Assembly: GCA_934718085.1 (NCBI GenBank)
Contig: CAKUZL010000003.1
Coordinates: 1-64,000 of the forward strand
Source: an uncultured Candidatus Melainabacteria bacterium
Lineage (GTDB): Bacteria > Cyanobacteriota > Vampirovibrionia > Gastranaerophilales > Gastranaerophilaceae
Direction of reading: 5' to 3'
Length of the DNA: 64,000 nucleotides
Shown: piece by piece, positions 16,859 through 24,998 of the stretch
How the letters are laid out: each line of letters starts with the position of its first letter
Numbering within the stretch: the first letter of the stretch is position 1
The notes under the pieces: generated by a model
The model's database searches: none
The model's input: only the letters and a program-made list of their open reading frames with translations
Told to the model about the DNA's origin: nothing
Made by a program: the position numbers and the translations under genes

Positions 16859-17248
16859 TTAATTCATGATTAATATTCCGAACGTCAAGTACGTTGCAAA
16901 AACGAGCCAGAGAAAATAGGGAATTAAAAGTATTCCCGCAAGTTTTGATATTTTTCGAAATTCAACGATTGTCATTACGACGAATATGTCCAAAATCATT
17001 ATCAAAACGCTTGCGGCTAGCACGTTTTGAAGTCCGAAAAATACGGGAGTCCACAGCAAATTCAGGATTATTTGTATCGAAAAATAAACGTATCCCGCAG
17101 TTTTTGATTTTACGGATTTTTTCGTCAGATAAAGATAGAGCGACAGCGCCGTAAACGTATACAAAATCGTCCACGCGGGCGCAAAGACTTCCGCGGGCGG
17201 CGTAAGAGGCGGTTTTGTAAGGTTTGTGTACCAAAGTTTTTCGAACAT
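16859..17248 (-). CDS. TspO/MBR family protein lacking the first helix
   Basis: A 129-residue membrane protein with the TspO core: WYTNLTKPPLTPPAEVFAPAWTILYT, and a central NLLWTPVFFGLQN. Four hydrophobic helices are visible. Typical TspO has five and is about 155 residues; here the protein starts directly at the WYxxLxKPxxxPP loop, and a TAA stop lies in frame just upstream of ATG, so helix 1 is absent rather than missed. TspO proteins bind tetrapyrroles or other small ligands; the role here is unknown. It is monocistronic and divergent from the phosphate operon. Confidence 0.8.
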   Translation of the reverse strand: MFEKLWYTNLTKPPLTPPAEVFAPAWTILYTFTALSLYLYLTKKSVKSKTAGYVYFSIQIILNLLWTPVFFGLQNVLAASVLIMILDIFVVMTIVEFRKISKLAGILLIPYFLWLVFATYLTFGILIMN

Positions 17249-17396
17249 ACTTTTTTATAGCAGTTTTTTCCCTGTTTTTCATTAAACTTTCGGGTAAATA
17301 TTTTACAATTTGTTAATATATACTTTTCATTCGGTTTTTTTTTGTGTATGTTAGATTTGTATGACTGAATTGTACTTGTGTACAAAGGAGAACAAT

Positions 17397-18038
17397 ATGC
17401 CGAAGTTTAATTTGATGTCTTATATTATGCCGCCCGAAGATAAGATGTTTTTTACTTATTTTCAGGATAGCGCGGATGTCTGCCAAAAAACGGCTCAATT
17501 ATACGACAACATTATGCACAATCATTTGAACGAAGAATATAAAGAAAATGCTTTAAAGTTCAAAAAGAAGGGTAAATTTTCTTATCGGGCGGTCTTAAAA
17601 CAACTGAATAAAAGCTTTATCACTCCGATAGAACGCGAAGATATACAGTCGATAGCCGTTCAACTCAACAAAATAACAAAAAGAATCGTAAAAGCCTGTC
17701 TTAATTTGGAAGTGTACAACCTGAACACGTACACCGACGAAATGAAAGAACAGGCTTTAACTTTGGTTCGTGCAACGGACAAGCTTCGCGAAATCATCGG
17801 CGAATTCAAAAAAGTTTCCGACGTCGAAGAAATTACCCGTCTGAGTATCGAAATGAAAGAACTTGAGTCACACGGAGACGAAGTTCACCGTCAGGCGATG
17901 AGAAACCTGTTTTCGGGACGTTACGACGCGTTGGAGGTCATAAAATTGCGCGATATTTACAAAGAAATCGAAAACGCGCTTGACGCTTGTTTTTACGTTT
18001 CGGACACCGTTCTTAACGTTGTGTTGAAGCAAAGTTAA
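17397..18038 (+). CDS. DUF47/PhoU-like phosphate transport accessory protein
   Basis: A 213-residue all-helical protein of the DUF47 (PhoU-like) family that normally pairs with PiT permeases. Marks are MPPEDKMFFTYFQDSADV, ...LESHGDEVHRQAMRNLF and IKLRDIYKEIENALDACFYVSDTV. The start at 17397 follows AAAGGAG by six bases; a 12-residue longer frame has no Shine-Dalgarno. It lies 24 bases upstream of the permease, so both form one operon. It probably modulates the permease. Confidence 0.85.
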   Translation: MPKFNLMSYIMPPEDKMFFTYFQDSADVCQKTAQLYDNIMHNHLNEEYKENALKFKKKGKFSYRAVLKQLNKSFITPIEREDIQSIAVQLNKITKRIVKACLNLEVYNLNTYTDEMKEQALTLVRATDKLREIIGEFKKVSDVEEITRLSIEMKELESHGDEVHRQAMRNLFSGRYDALEVIKLRDIYKEIENALDACFYVSDTVLNVVLKQS

Positions 18039-18062
18039 TTTTGTTACGGAAGGATTGAAAAG

Positions 18063-19079
18063 ATGTCATTAACTATTTTGATTTTAATCGCCGTAATCGC
18101 AGTGGCTTTGGCTTTCGAGTTCATAAACGGATTTCACGATTGCGCAAACGCAATAGCTACGGTTGTTTCGACTAAAGTTCTTTCGCCGAAACAGGCGGTG
18201 CTTTTCGGTGCAACTCTCGAATTTGCGGGTGCTTTGACCGGAACTCACGTTGCAAAAACTATCGGTTCGGGTATCGTAAACGCCGACATGATTACTTTAA
18301 CTGTCATTTTCTGCGCTCTCTTGGCAGCGGTTTTGTGGAATTTGTTTACTTGGTGGCTCGGATTGCCTTCAAGCTCTTCGCATGCTTTAATCGGAGGGCT
18401 TTTGGGCGCGGCTGTCGTCAAAGCCGGAGTAAGTGTCGTGCATATTCATACGTTGCTCGATAAAGTCATTATTCCGATGTTTATGTCGCCGGTGCTCGGG
18501 TTTGCCGCAGGATTTTCGCTTATGCTTCTGATTGCCTGGATTGTGATTTTATTGCGCGAACGCCCCAATACCGTGAATAAACAGTTCAGAAAACTTCAAC
18601 TGATTTCTTCCGGCTTGATGGCGTTGAGTCACGGCTCGAACGATGCTCAAAAAACGATGGGGATTATCACTCTTGCGCTTTTGGCTGCGGGTGTTCTTCA
18701 AAAATCTCCGACGGGTGATTTCGATATTCCGGTTTACGTAATAATCATTTGTGCATTAACGATGGCTGCAGGTACGATGAACGGCGGTTGGAAAATCATC
18801 AAAACGATGGGGCACAAAATTATAAAACTGAAACCCATCCACGGTTTTGCGGCGGAAACCTCCGCGGCGGGGCTTATTTTGACTGCTTCGCACTTCGGAA
18901 TTCCGCTCAGTACTACACACGTCATTTCAACTTCGATTATGGGGGTCGGCTCGACGTTTCACGCCCACGCCGTAAAATGGAGAATTGTCGGAAATATCGT
19001 TATCGCTTGGGTTGTTACCATTCCCGCGTGTATGATTATTTCATCGATTATTTATTTCTTAATTTACAAAATATTTTAA
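18063..19079 (+). CDS. PiT-family inorganic phosphate permease
   Basis: A 338-residue multi-helix membrane permease taking up phosphate with H+ or Na+. The two signature repeats are present: GFHDCANAIATVVSTKVLSP near residue 23 and LSHGSNDAQKTMGIITLAL in the second half. SSSSHALIGG and STTHVISTSIMGVG are the paired re-entrant motifs. AGGATTGAAAAG precedes ATG. A terminator follows. Confidence 0.92.
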   Translation: MSLTILILIAVIAVALAFEFINGFHDCANAIATVVSTKVLSPKQAVLFGATLEFAGALTGTHVAKTIGSGIVNADMITLTVIFCALLAAVLWNLFTWWLGLPSSSSHALIGGLLGAAVVKAGVSVVHIHTLLDKVIIPMFMSPVLGFAAGFSLMLLIAWIVILLRERPNTVNKQFRKLQLISSGLMALSHGSNDAQKTMGIITLALLAAGVLQKSPTGDFDIPVYVIIICALTMAAGTMNGGWKIIKTMGHKIIKLKPIHGFAAETSAAGLILTASHFGIPLSTTHVISTSIMGVGSTFHAHAVKWRIVGNIVIAWVVTIPACMIISSIIYFLIYKIF

Positions 19080-19098
19080 TCGACAAGCCTGTTTATCA

Positions 19099-19127
19099 AA
19101 AAAGTCGCTCTTTCGGGCGACTTTTTT
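19099..19127 (+). terminator. Terminator after the phosphate permease
   Basis: Stem AAAGTCGC/GCGACTTT (19101-19108 with 19117-19124) followed by a T run. Confidence 0.85.
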
Positions 19128-19185
19128 GTTGAAAGTTTTTCGATGGTTGGCGCGGCCGGCGGTTGAATTCAAAAACGCCTTGTCG

Positions 19186-20415
19186 CTAACGATAGTCCGG
19201 CTTTTTAAGTATTAAAGAAGTATTTATACCTCCGAACGCGAAATTGTTTGTCATCACGTATTTTGTGTCGATAAATCGCCCTTCGTTGACGATATAATCG
19301 GCTTTTCCGCATTTTTCGTCGAGGTTGTTCAAATTCAATGTCGGGCAAAACCAGCCGGAGTTCATCATTTCGATGCTTAAAATTGCTTCGATTGCGCCGC
19401 ATGCGCCCAAAGTATGCCCCGTATAGCTTTTTATCGAGCTTGTCGGAATTTCACGTCGAAAACATTCTTCGACCGCGTTTGATTCGGCAATGTCCCCGAG
19501 AACGGTCGCCGTGCCGTGCGCGTTTACGTACCCTATTTCTGCCCGCGAAATATTTGCGTTTTCGATTGCGGATGACATTACTTCGCGCATCATATCTTTG
19601 TTGGGGTTTGTGATGTGAGTACCGTCAGTGTTTGTGGCAAATCCCGCAATTTCGGCGTAAATTTTCGCACCTCGGCTTTTTGCGTGTTCGTATTCCTCTA
19701 AAATAAGCGTTCCCGCGCCTTCTCCGACAACAAGTCCGTCTCGGTTTTTGTCAAACGGAGCAGGCGTCAAATTCGGCGTATCGTTTTTTGCGCTTGTTGC
19801 GTAAAGCGTGTCGAAAACTCCGACCTGTGTCGGGTGAAATTCTTCCGCGCCGCCCGCTATCATTACGGTTTGGTATCCGTTTTTTATTGCTTCGTACGCG
19901 TATCCTATGCCCATTGAGCCCGAAGTGCACGCGGTTGACGAGTTTATGAGCCTTCCGTGAGTTTTAAAATACAAAGAAATGTTTACCGCCGCGGTTTGAG
20001 GCATCATTTTTATGTATGAGCCGGAGTTCAGGTTTTTGACTTTGTTGTCGATGCACATTGAGTAAAAGTCCAAAATCGCGTCGAGTGAACCCGACGAAGA
20101 CCCGTAGCTTACGCCGGTTTTGCCGCTTGAAATTATTTCGTCGTCGATTAATCCGGCATCGTCGAGAGCTTGAATTGCGGTCGCTGTTGCCATTAGAGAG
20201 ACTCGTCCCGCGGTGCGTTTTACTTTTCGGTCAAATCCGGGGTCGGAAAAACCTTCGACGAACGCCGCCAAACGGGTATTCAGGTTTTCGTACCTGTCGA
20301 GAATTTCCGCTCTCGTGATGCAGTTTTTGTAAATTTTTAACCTGTTGAACGCCGTTTCGACAGTCGATCCGAGCGGCGACGCAATTCCTCTTCCCGTGAT
20401 AACGACTCTTTTCAT
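19186..20415 (-). CDS. Beta-ketoacyl-ACP synthase of the aryl-polyene-type locus
   Basis: A full-length 409-residue FabF-like ketosynthase with an intact triad: Cys163 in SSTACTSG, His in NAHGTATV, and His in KSYTGHTLGACGAIE. It extends the growing polyene chain on ACP and corresponds to one of the two active ketosynthases (ApeO/ApeR-like) in known APE clusters; I cannot tell which. The ATG at 20415 overlaps the ketoreductase stop by one base (TAATG). The longer frame to 20772 is only a shadow of the ketoreductase. It is the last gene of the leftward arm. Confidence 0.88.
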   Translation of the reverse strand: MKRVVITGRGIASPLGSTVETAFNRLKIYKNCITRAEILDRYENLNTRLAAFVEGFSDPGFDRKVKRTAGRVSLMATATAIQALDDAGLIDDEIISSGKTGVSYGSSSGSLDAILDFYSMCIDNKVKNLNSGSYIKMMPQTAAVNISLYFKTHGRLINSSTACTSGSMGIGYAYEAIKNGYQTVMIAGGAEEFHPTQVGVFDTLYATSAKNDTPNLTPAPFDKNRDGLVVGEGAGTLILEEYEHAKSRGAKIYAEIAGFATNTDGTHITNPNKDMMREVMSSAIENANISRAEIGYVNAHGTATVLGDIAESNAVEECFRREIPTSSIKSYTGHTLGACGAIEAILSIEMMNSGWFCPTLNLNNLDEKCGKADYIVNEGRFIDTKYVMTNNFAFGGINTSLILKKPDYR

Positions 20416-21137
20416 TATATGTAAAGCCCTCCGTTTATCGAAATGACTTGACCCGTAACGTATTCCGCCTCGTCGCTCAGAAGGTAGTTTATAAGTCCCG
20501 CAACTTCGGTCGGAGTTCCTTTTCGTCGCATGGGGATTTGGTTGACGATTTCGTCGGGAATGTCTCGTGTCATTTCGGTGTCGATAATGCCTGCGGCTAT
20601 GCAGTTTACGGTGATTTTGCGTTTTGCGACTTCTCTGGCAAGTGCCTTTGCCGCGCCGATTAAGCCGGCTTTTGACGCACTGTAGTTGACCTGTCCCCGA
20701 TTTCCCGTAAGCCCGGAAATCGATGACATTACTACAATCCTGCCTCTTCGCGCCTGTATCATCGGCAAACAAATCGGCTTCAATACGTTGTAAAATCCGT
20801 CGAGGTTGGTTCTTAAAACGTTATCCCACATGAAGTCTTCCATTGCGGGAAACGGCGCATCTTCGGCTATTCCGGCATTCAAGACCGTTCCGTAATAAAC
20901 TCCGTGTTCCTCGATGTCTTTTTGTAAAACTTTTTTTGTTTCCTCTCGATTTTTTATGTCAAATGCCAAACTTCTGCATTTTACGCCTTTTTGCGAGATT
21001 TCGTTTTTCAAATCCTTTAGTCGCTCGGGATTTTTTGAACAGTGCAAAACAATGTCAAAGCCTTTCTCCGAAAGGTATTGCGCCGTTGCTTTTCCTATTC
21101 CGCGGCTTGAACCTGTTATCAAAATTTCTTTGTTCAT
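20415..21137 (-). CDS. 3-oxoacyl-ACP reductase (ApeQ/FabG-like)
   Basis: A 240-residue short-chain dehydrogenase that reduces the beta-keto group on ACP. Visible motifs are the NADP loop TGSSRGIGKA near residue 8, LNAGIAED, catalytic Ser in MSSISGL, and YSASKAG (Tyr-x-x-x-Lys). The C-terminal YVTGQVISINGG is typical of FabG. The start at 21137 overlaps the dehydratase stop (ATGA). A 29-residue longer frame lies inside the dehydratase and has no Shine-Dalgarno. Confidence 0.9.
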   Translation of the reverse strand: MNKEILITGSSRGIGKATAQYLSEKGFDIVLHCSKNPERLKDLKNEISQKGVKCRSLAFDIKNREETKKVLQKDIEEHGVYYGTVLNAGIAEDAPFPAMEDFMWDNVLRTNLDGFYNVLKPICLPMIQARRGRIVVMSSISGLTGNRGQVNYSASKAGLIGAAKALAREVAKRKITVNCIAAGIIDTEMTRDIPDEIVNQIPMRRKGTPTEVAGLINYLLSDEAEYVTGQVISINGGLYI

Positions 21138-21574
21138 CTTGGCAGCTCCGTATTTTTTCCGTTTTGAAACACATTTATCGAGGCACTTGCGATTTCTTTT
21201 CCGAATTTGTCGAAAATCGAGCATCCGAAGGCGGAAATTCCTTCGTCAAAGTAAATTTCTTCCGCCGTCACAGTGAAAACATCTCCGAGTTCGAAAACCT
21301 CCGTCAGGTTGTTAAAAAGCCTCGAACCGAGCAAAAATCCGATTTTCGGTTCTTTTTCTCCGTTTGCGAAGTAGGCGTAACAACCTATCGTTTGCGCCAT
21401 GAATTCTATTCCGCAAATCGAAGGAATTCCGTTGACGGTTTTGTCGAAAAAAATATTTTTATCCGTAACTTTAAAAGAAGCTTTGACATACTTTTTGTTC
21501 AAATCGATTTCGACAATGTCGTCAAGCAGCAGCATCGGCGGTTTATGGGGTAAAATTTCAGATATGTCGGTCAT
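21134..21574 (-). CDS. Hot-dog fold 3-hydroxyacyl-ACP dehydratase (ApeP/FabZ-like)
   Basis: A 146-residue hot-dog protein. DISEILPHKPPMLLLDDIVEID is the FabZ/FabA-type opening and CGIEFMAQTIGCYAYF the central helix. The glutamate sits where FabA/FabZ place the catalytic acid, but the FabZ GHFP motif is missing. In APE systems ApeP and ApeI act as a heterodimer in which the partners contribute different catalytic residues; the partner here would be the C-terminal domain of the protein at 24988. The ATG follows GAGAGG and lies 17 bases inside the upstream ketosynthase. Confidence 0.82.
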   Translation of the reverse strand: MTDISEILPHKPPMLLLDDIVEIDLNKKYVKASFKVTDKNIFFDKTVNGIPSICGIEFMAQTIGCYAYFANGEKEPKIGFLLGSRLFNNLTEVFELGDVFTVTAEEIYFDEGISAFGCSIFDKFGKEIASASINVFQNGKNTELPR

Positions 21575-22688
21575 TTTTACCTCTCAAAATTATCGCGGCG
21601 TTTGTTCCTCCGAAGCCGAAACTCAGGTTTAGACAGGTTCTTAAACGATTTAAAACCGTTTTTTTATCGGCAAGTTTTATTTTCGGAAGGTTTTCGTCGT
21701 ATTGTCCGTCAAAAACATGCGGAAAAACTTTTTTGCTTTCGGTTTCGATTAATTTGCAGCATAATGCCGTTTCGAGACTCGATGCGGCTCCGAGGCAGTG
21801 CCCTGTCAGCGGTTTTGTCGAGCCTGCCGTGACTTTGTTCTTAAAAACGGTGTGCACCGCGACGGATTCGGTTAAATCGTTTGAAATCGTGCCTGTTCCG
21901 TGAAGATTGACGTAATCGACGTCTTGTGCCGAAATATTTGCGTTTTTTAAAGCTTTTTTTATTAATTCGATTTCGGGGACGGCTTCGGGGTCGGGGGTTG
22001 TATTGTGGTAAACATCGGTGTTTTCGCCGATGCCGGCTATCTCGATTTTGCCTTTGTCGTTTCCAACGACAAAAACCGTTGCGGCTTCGCCGATGTTTAT
22101 TCCGTCGCGATTTTTGCTCATCGGATTGGTCGGTTTGTCAGTCAATACTCCCAAAGAGTCAAATCCGAAAATCGGAACTTTGGTCAAAGAGTCTGTGCCC
22201 GCAACGATGACGCATTTTGCAAAACCGCCGTCAAGCAGGTTTTTTGCCGCGGAAAACGCTTTTATTCCCGAAGAACACGCTGTTGAAACGGATGCGCAAA
22301 AATTCTTTGTACCTAAATATTTTTTCATAAATAACGCGGGGTTTGAAAGTTCGCAGTGCCCGGGGTCTTTTGACGTTTCAAATTCTTCGGTTCCCGAATT
22401 TGTTGTAGCGACGACAATTGCGACATTTTCGGCACCGTATTTTTTTATGTACCGCTCGACATCAAGTTTTTTGCAGCAGGTTAAAAGAAGTCTGTTGCAG
22501 CGGGTATCGAAGACTTTATCGTCGATTTTTTCAAGCGGTGCGGAGATTTTTGCGACTCTGACTTTTTTGTTTTTTATAATGTTGTCGCAAATTTCGAACC
22601 GAGAATCGTCGCCGTCAAGCGCATTAACGAAAATTTCGTCAATGTCCGCGCCCAAATTACAAATTGCGTTATAATCGATTATTTCCAT
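21558..22688 (-). CDS. Second beta-ketoacyl-ACP synthase of the aryl-polyene-type locus
   Basis: A 376-residue ketosynthase, somewhat shorter than FabF. The triad is intact: Cys138 in STACSSGIKAF, His in NLHGTGT, His in KPLTGHCLGAAS, with C-terminal NLSFGFGGTNA. One of the two ketosynthases should pair with the inactive chain-length-factor-like protein at 22718. It opens the leftward arm. The ATG lies about 13 bases from a minus-strand TATAAT (22707-22702), so its mRNA would have a leader of only about six bases and no Shine-Dalgarno. Confidence 0.87.
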   Translation of the reverse strand: MEIIDYNAICNLGADIDEIFVNALDGDDSRFEICDNIIKNKKVRVAKISAPLEKIDDKVFDTRCNRLLLTCCKKLDVERYIKKYGAENVAIVVATTNSGTEEFETSKDPGHCELSNPALFMKKYLGTKNFCASVSTACSSGIKAFSAAKNLLDGGFAKCVIVAGTDSLTKVPIFGFDSLGVLTDKPTNPMSKNRDGINIGEAATVFVVGNDKGKIEIAGIGENTDVYHNTTPDPEAVPEIELIKKALKNANISAQDVDYVNLHGTGTISNDLTESVAVHTVFKNKVTAGSTKPLTGHCLGAASSLETALCCKLIETESKKVFPHVFDGQYDENLPKIKLADKKTVLNRLRTCLNLSFGFGGTNAAIILRGKNDRHI

Positions 22689-22717
22689 GGTTATTAAATT
22701 TATTATATAATAAATTT
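22689..22717. promoter_or_regulatory. 29-bp divergent promoter of the aryl-polyene-type locus with 22-bp palindrome
   Basis: The entire gap between the two arms is 29 bases and contains a perfect 22-bp palindrome (22696-22717) with core TTATTATATAATAA. It places a TATAAT on the plus strand at 22706-22711, six bases before ATG 22718, and its mirror on the minus strand at 22707-22702. The two -10 boxes overlap, so the arms should compete for polymerase, and the transcripts would be leaderless or nearly so. The -35 regions fall inside the opposite coding sequences and are weak (TTTCCA for plus). Confidence 0.7.
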
Positions 22718-23320
22718 ATGAAAAATTCAGGCGGAAAAATTTTTTATATCAACGATTTTTGTTTTTTCGAAAACGATGTTGATTTGCCGACGTTTCCGAT
22801 GTCTATGCGAAGAAAAACCGGAATTGCGGACAAATACGCTCTTGCAGCTCTTTTGAACTTCAAAGATTTTCGCCCCGACGAAATTGTCTACGCTTCGAGG
22901 TTCGGGGAGTTTGAAAAGCTGTTAAAGCTGATAAATTCCTACCTTTCAGAAAACGCGGTTTCTCCGACGGTTTTTTCGGGTTCCGTGCATAACTTCCCCG
23001 TCGGGATGTTTGCGGGACCGGCGGGCTTATCTTCCCCTTATACGGCACTTGCCGCGGGTGAAAATACTGTTTCTTCGGGGCTTTTAACTTCTGTTTTGTC
23101 CGAAAACGAAAATGTTTTGTTTTGTTATGCCGATAAAACAACCGAGGGCGCAAAGGCTTTATCTTGTTCGATTTCAAAGACTGCGGGCAAAATTAAATGC
23201 GTGTTGCATCAATCTCAAACCACCGTCAAGTGTGACGAGTTTGCCGAATTTATTGCGTTTTTGAGCGGAAAAACTTCGTTTGTCGATTTCGGGTTGTTTT
23301 CCGCGGAAAGATTGGCGTGA
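22718..23320 (+). CDS. Ketosynthase-like chain-length factor (ApeC-like, PF13723 type)
   Basis: A 200-residue protein matching the short ketoacyl-synthase-like N-terminal family: SMRRKTGIADKYALAA, IVYASRFGEFEKLLKLI, SPTVFSGSVHNFPVGMFAG, and YTALAAGENTVSSGLL. It has no catalytic Cys or His triad, as expected for the partner that sets chain length in an ApeO:ApeC-type heterodimer. The ATG at 22718 is preceded by TATAAT with a six-base gap and no Shine-Dalgarno, so it is probably read from a leaderless mRNA. A longer frame from 22664 runs into the divergent gene. Confidence 0.78.
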   Translation: MKNSGGKIFYINDFCFFENDVDLPTFPMSMRRKTGIADKYALAALLNFKDFRPDEIVYASRFGEFEKLLKLINSYLSENAVSPTVFSGSVHNFPVGMFAGPAGLSSPYTALAAGENTVSSGLLTSVLSENENVLFCYADKTTEGAKALSCSISKTAGKIKCVLHQSQTTVKCDEFAEFIAFLSGKTSFVDFGLFSAERLA

Positions 23321-23323
23321 CAC

Positions 23324-24073
23324 GTGAGTTTTCGGCGTTTTTTTCGTTCCTTTGTTTGTGTTTGCATTCTCGTTCTGTTCGGCGCGTGCGCATTGGTGTT
23401 GAATTTTTTTGTCTTTCCTATTGCAAAAATCGTTTTGAGCAAAACTGATTATATCTTTTTATCGTCGGATTTAATTCGTTTCTTGTGGGGTAAAATACTT
23501 TTAAATTTAATGGTTTTTACCCGTTTGATAAAACTTAATGTTAAAAATTTACAAAAATTAACATTAATAAAAAATAAAATAATCGTCGCAACTCATCCGA
23601 GTTTTATCGACATAGTGATATTAATCGGCTTAATTCCTCGAACTTCCTGCATAGTAAAGAACGAACTTGCCGAAAATCCGCTTTTTTCGAACATCGTTAA
23701 GAGTTTTTTTATAACCAATGCCGTTGATATAGACGAACTGAAAAACGAGTCTGAATTTATGACGAATTCGGGGTTTAATATCGTTGTTTTCCCCGCGGGA
23801 AGCCGTCATAAAAATTCTGATATCCCGAAACTCAAAAAAGGTGCGGCTTTGATTGCTTTAAATTCGGAAAAGGATGTTGTTCCGGTAAAAATTCAAACCG
23901 ACGGCGAATTTATGTTTATCAATAAACCTTTTTATGACGTCGACGAAAAAACGGTCGTTTTTACTCTCGAGGTCGGAGATTCTCTTTGTGTTCGCGATTA
24001 CGCAAACCTTTCCGACATCGAAGCCAAAAAACTTTTGACCGCCGATATCGCAAAATCTTTGTACAATAAATAA
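23324..24073 (+). CDS. PlsC-like acyltransferase of the aryl-polyene-type locus
   Basis: A 249-residue membrane-anchored 1-acylglycerol-3-phosphate-acyltransferase-like protein. The N-terminus is hydrophobic (residues about 8-45). The HX4D catalytic motif is ATHPSFIDIVIL and the second block is VFPAGSRHKNS, where the usual FPEGTR has become FPAGSR. Acyltransferases in APE loci attach the polyene acyl chain to a lipid-like acceptor in the membrane. The start is GTG at 23324, three bases after the upstream stop; no strong Shine-Dalgarno is seen. Confidence 0.78.
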   Translation: MSFRRFFRSFVCVCILVLFGACALVLNFFVFPIAKIVLSKTDYIFLSSDLIRFLWGKILLNLMVFTRLIKLNVKNLQKLTLIKNKIIVATHPSFIDIVILIGLIPRTSCIVKNELAENPLFSNIVKSFFITNAVDIDELKNESEFMTNSGFNIVVFPAGSRHKNSDIPKLKKGAALIALNSEKDVVPVKIQTDGEFMFINKPFYDVDEKTVVFTLEVGDSLCVRDYANLSDIEAKKLLTADIAKSLYNK

Positions 24074-24081
24074 ATTTATAG

Positions 24082-24087
24082 TATAAT
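24082..24087 (+). promoter_or_regulatory. Internal -10 box before the first ACP
   Basis: TATAAT at 24082-24087 is followed by exactly six bases and the ATG of the first ACP gene, with no Shine-Dalgarno. This suggests an internal promoter giving a leaderless ACP message inside the rightward arm. Confidence 0.55.
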
Positions 24088-24093
24088 TTACCT

Positions 24094-24354
24094 ATGGACG
24101 ATTTGGTATTTGAAATTAAAAAGCTGATTATAGAAAGTTTGGAGCTCGACGAACTTTCTCCCGAAGACATAAAGGACGACGAACCCCTTTTTAACGATGG
24201 TTTGGGGCTCGACTCGATAGACGCTCTCGAGCTCGGATTGGCGCTGAAGAAAAAATTCGGCATTAAAACAGATGATGATAAAGATGCAAACAAAAAGCAT
24301 TTTTATTCGGTTAAAACATTGTCCGATTTTGTGAGGTCGCAAACAAATGGCTGA
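24094..24354 (+). CDS. Acyl carrier protein 1 (ApeE/F-like)
   Basis: An 86-residue acidic ACP with the phosphopantetheine Ser41 in GLDSIDALEL. It carries the starter or growing polyene as a thioester. The loop before the serine (FNDGLGLDSID) and the long charged insertion near residue 58 (TDDDKDANKKH) are typical of APE ACPs rather than housekeeping AcpP. The stop overlaps the second ACP gene by eight bases. Confidence 0.88.
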   Translation: MDDLVFEIKKLIIESLELDELSPEDIKDDEPLFNDGLGLDSIDALELGLALKKKFGIKTDDDKDANKKHFYSVKTLSDFVRSQTNG

Positions 24355-24601
24355 TTTTTCGAAAGACAAAATTTTTACCGAGCTCAAAGATATTTTGGTG
24401 AACGAGTTTGAACTTCCCGAAAACAAAATTACGCTTGAGGCGGGGTTATTCGACGATTTGGACTTGGACAGCATAGATGCGGTCGATATTGCGGTCAGAT
24501 TGCAAAGGTTTGTGAACAAAAAAATTTCGCCCGAAGAATTTAAACAAATCAGAACGGTTTCCGATGTCGTAAGTGCGGTTTATGAGTTGCTGAATGAGTA
24601 A
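24347..24601 (+). CDS. Acyl carrier protein 2 (ApeE/F-like)
   Basis: An 84-residue ACP with Ser42 in DLDSIDAVDI. It differs clearly from ACP1, so the two probably have separate jobs, for example one for the starter ligated by the AMP-ligase and one for elongation, as proposed for other APE systems. Its gene overlaps both neighbours by eight bases. Confidence 0.88.
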   Translation: MADFSKDKIFTELKDILVNEFELPENKITLEAGLFDDLDLDSIDAVDIAVRLQRFVNKKISPEEFKQIRTVSDVVSAVYELLNE

Positions 24602-24998
24602 GGTGAAGTTTGTTTTTCCGATAATCATTATGTTTGTCGTGATTTTTTTGTTTCACGCGACAAATTTGACGTTTGTAAAATTTTATCCGGTTGCGGTGAA
24701 TTTCGGCTTTTTTTGTATTTTCTTTTTTTCCCTGTTTTCGCGAGAAACCGTCATTCAGCGCGCGGCAAAGGCTTTTGAGCCCGATATAAAGCCGAAATCT
24801 CTCGAATATACGAGAAATCTGACTTATGTCTGGGCAGGCGTAACATTTTGCAACTTTCTTGTTTCGTTGTGGACTGTTTTTGCGGACGAAAAAATCTGGG
24901 CGTTTTATAACGGTTGTTTGTCCTATTTGCTGATAGGGACGGTTTTTGCGGCGGAGTATTCGGTAAGGGTAAGATTCAAAAAAAAGTATGATTGTTGA
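24594..24998 (+). CDS. Small four-helix membrane protein (COG4648-like)
   Basis: A 134-residue protein with about four transmembrane segments (residues about 7-25, 33-48, 75-95, 105-122). A membrane protein of this size (COG4648 type) is a usual companion of APE loci, between the ACP genes and the AMP-ligase, which is its position here. FSRETVIQRAAKAFEPD in the cytoplasmic loop is family-like. Its function is unknown. The start overlaps the ACP2 stop. Confidence 0.65.
   Translation: MSKVKFVFPIIIMFVVIFLFHATNLTFVKFYPVAVNFGFFCIFFFSLFSRETVIQRAAKAFEPDIKPKSLEYTRNLTYVWAGVTFCNFLVSLWTVFADEKIWAFYNGCLSYLLIGTVFAAEYSVRVRFKKKYDC

Noticed and set aside
20416..20772. N-terminal extension of the ketosynthase at 19186
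   Set aside because: The extension is Arg/Ser-rich antisense-style sequence inside the ketoreductase; the true start MKRVVITG overlaps the ketoreductase stop.
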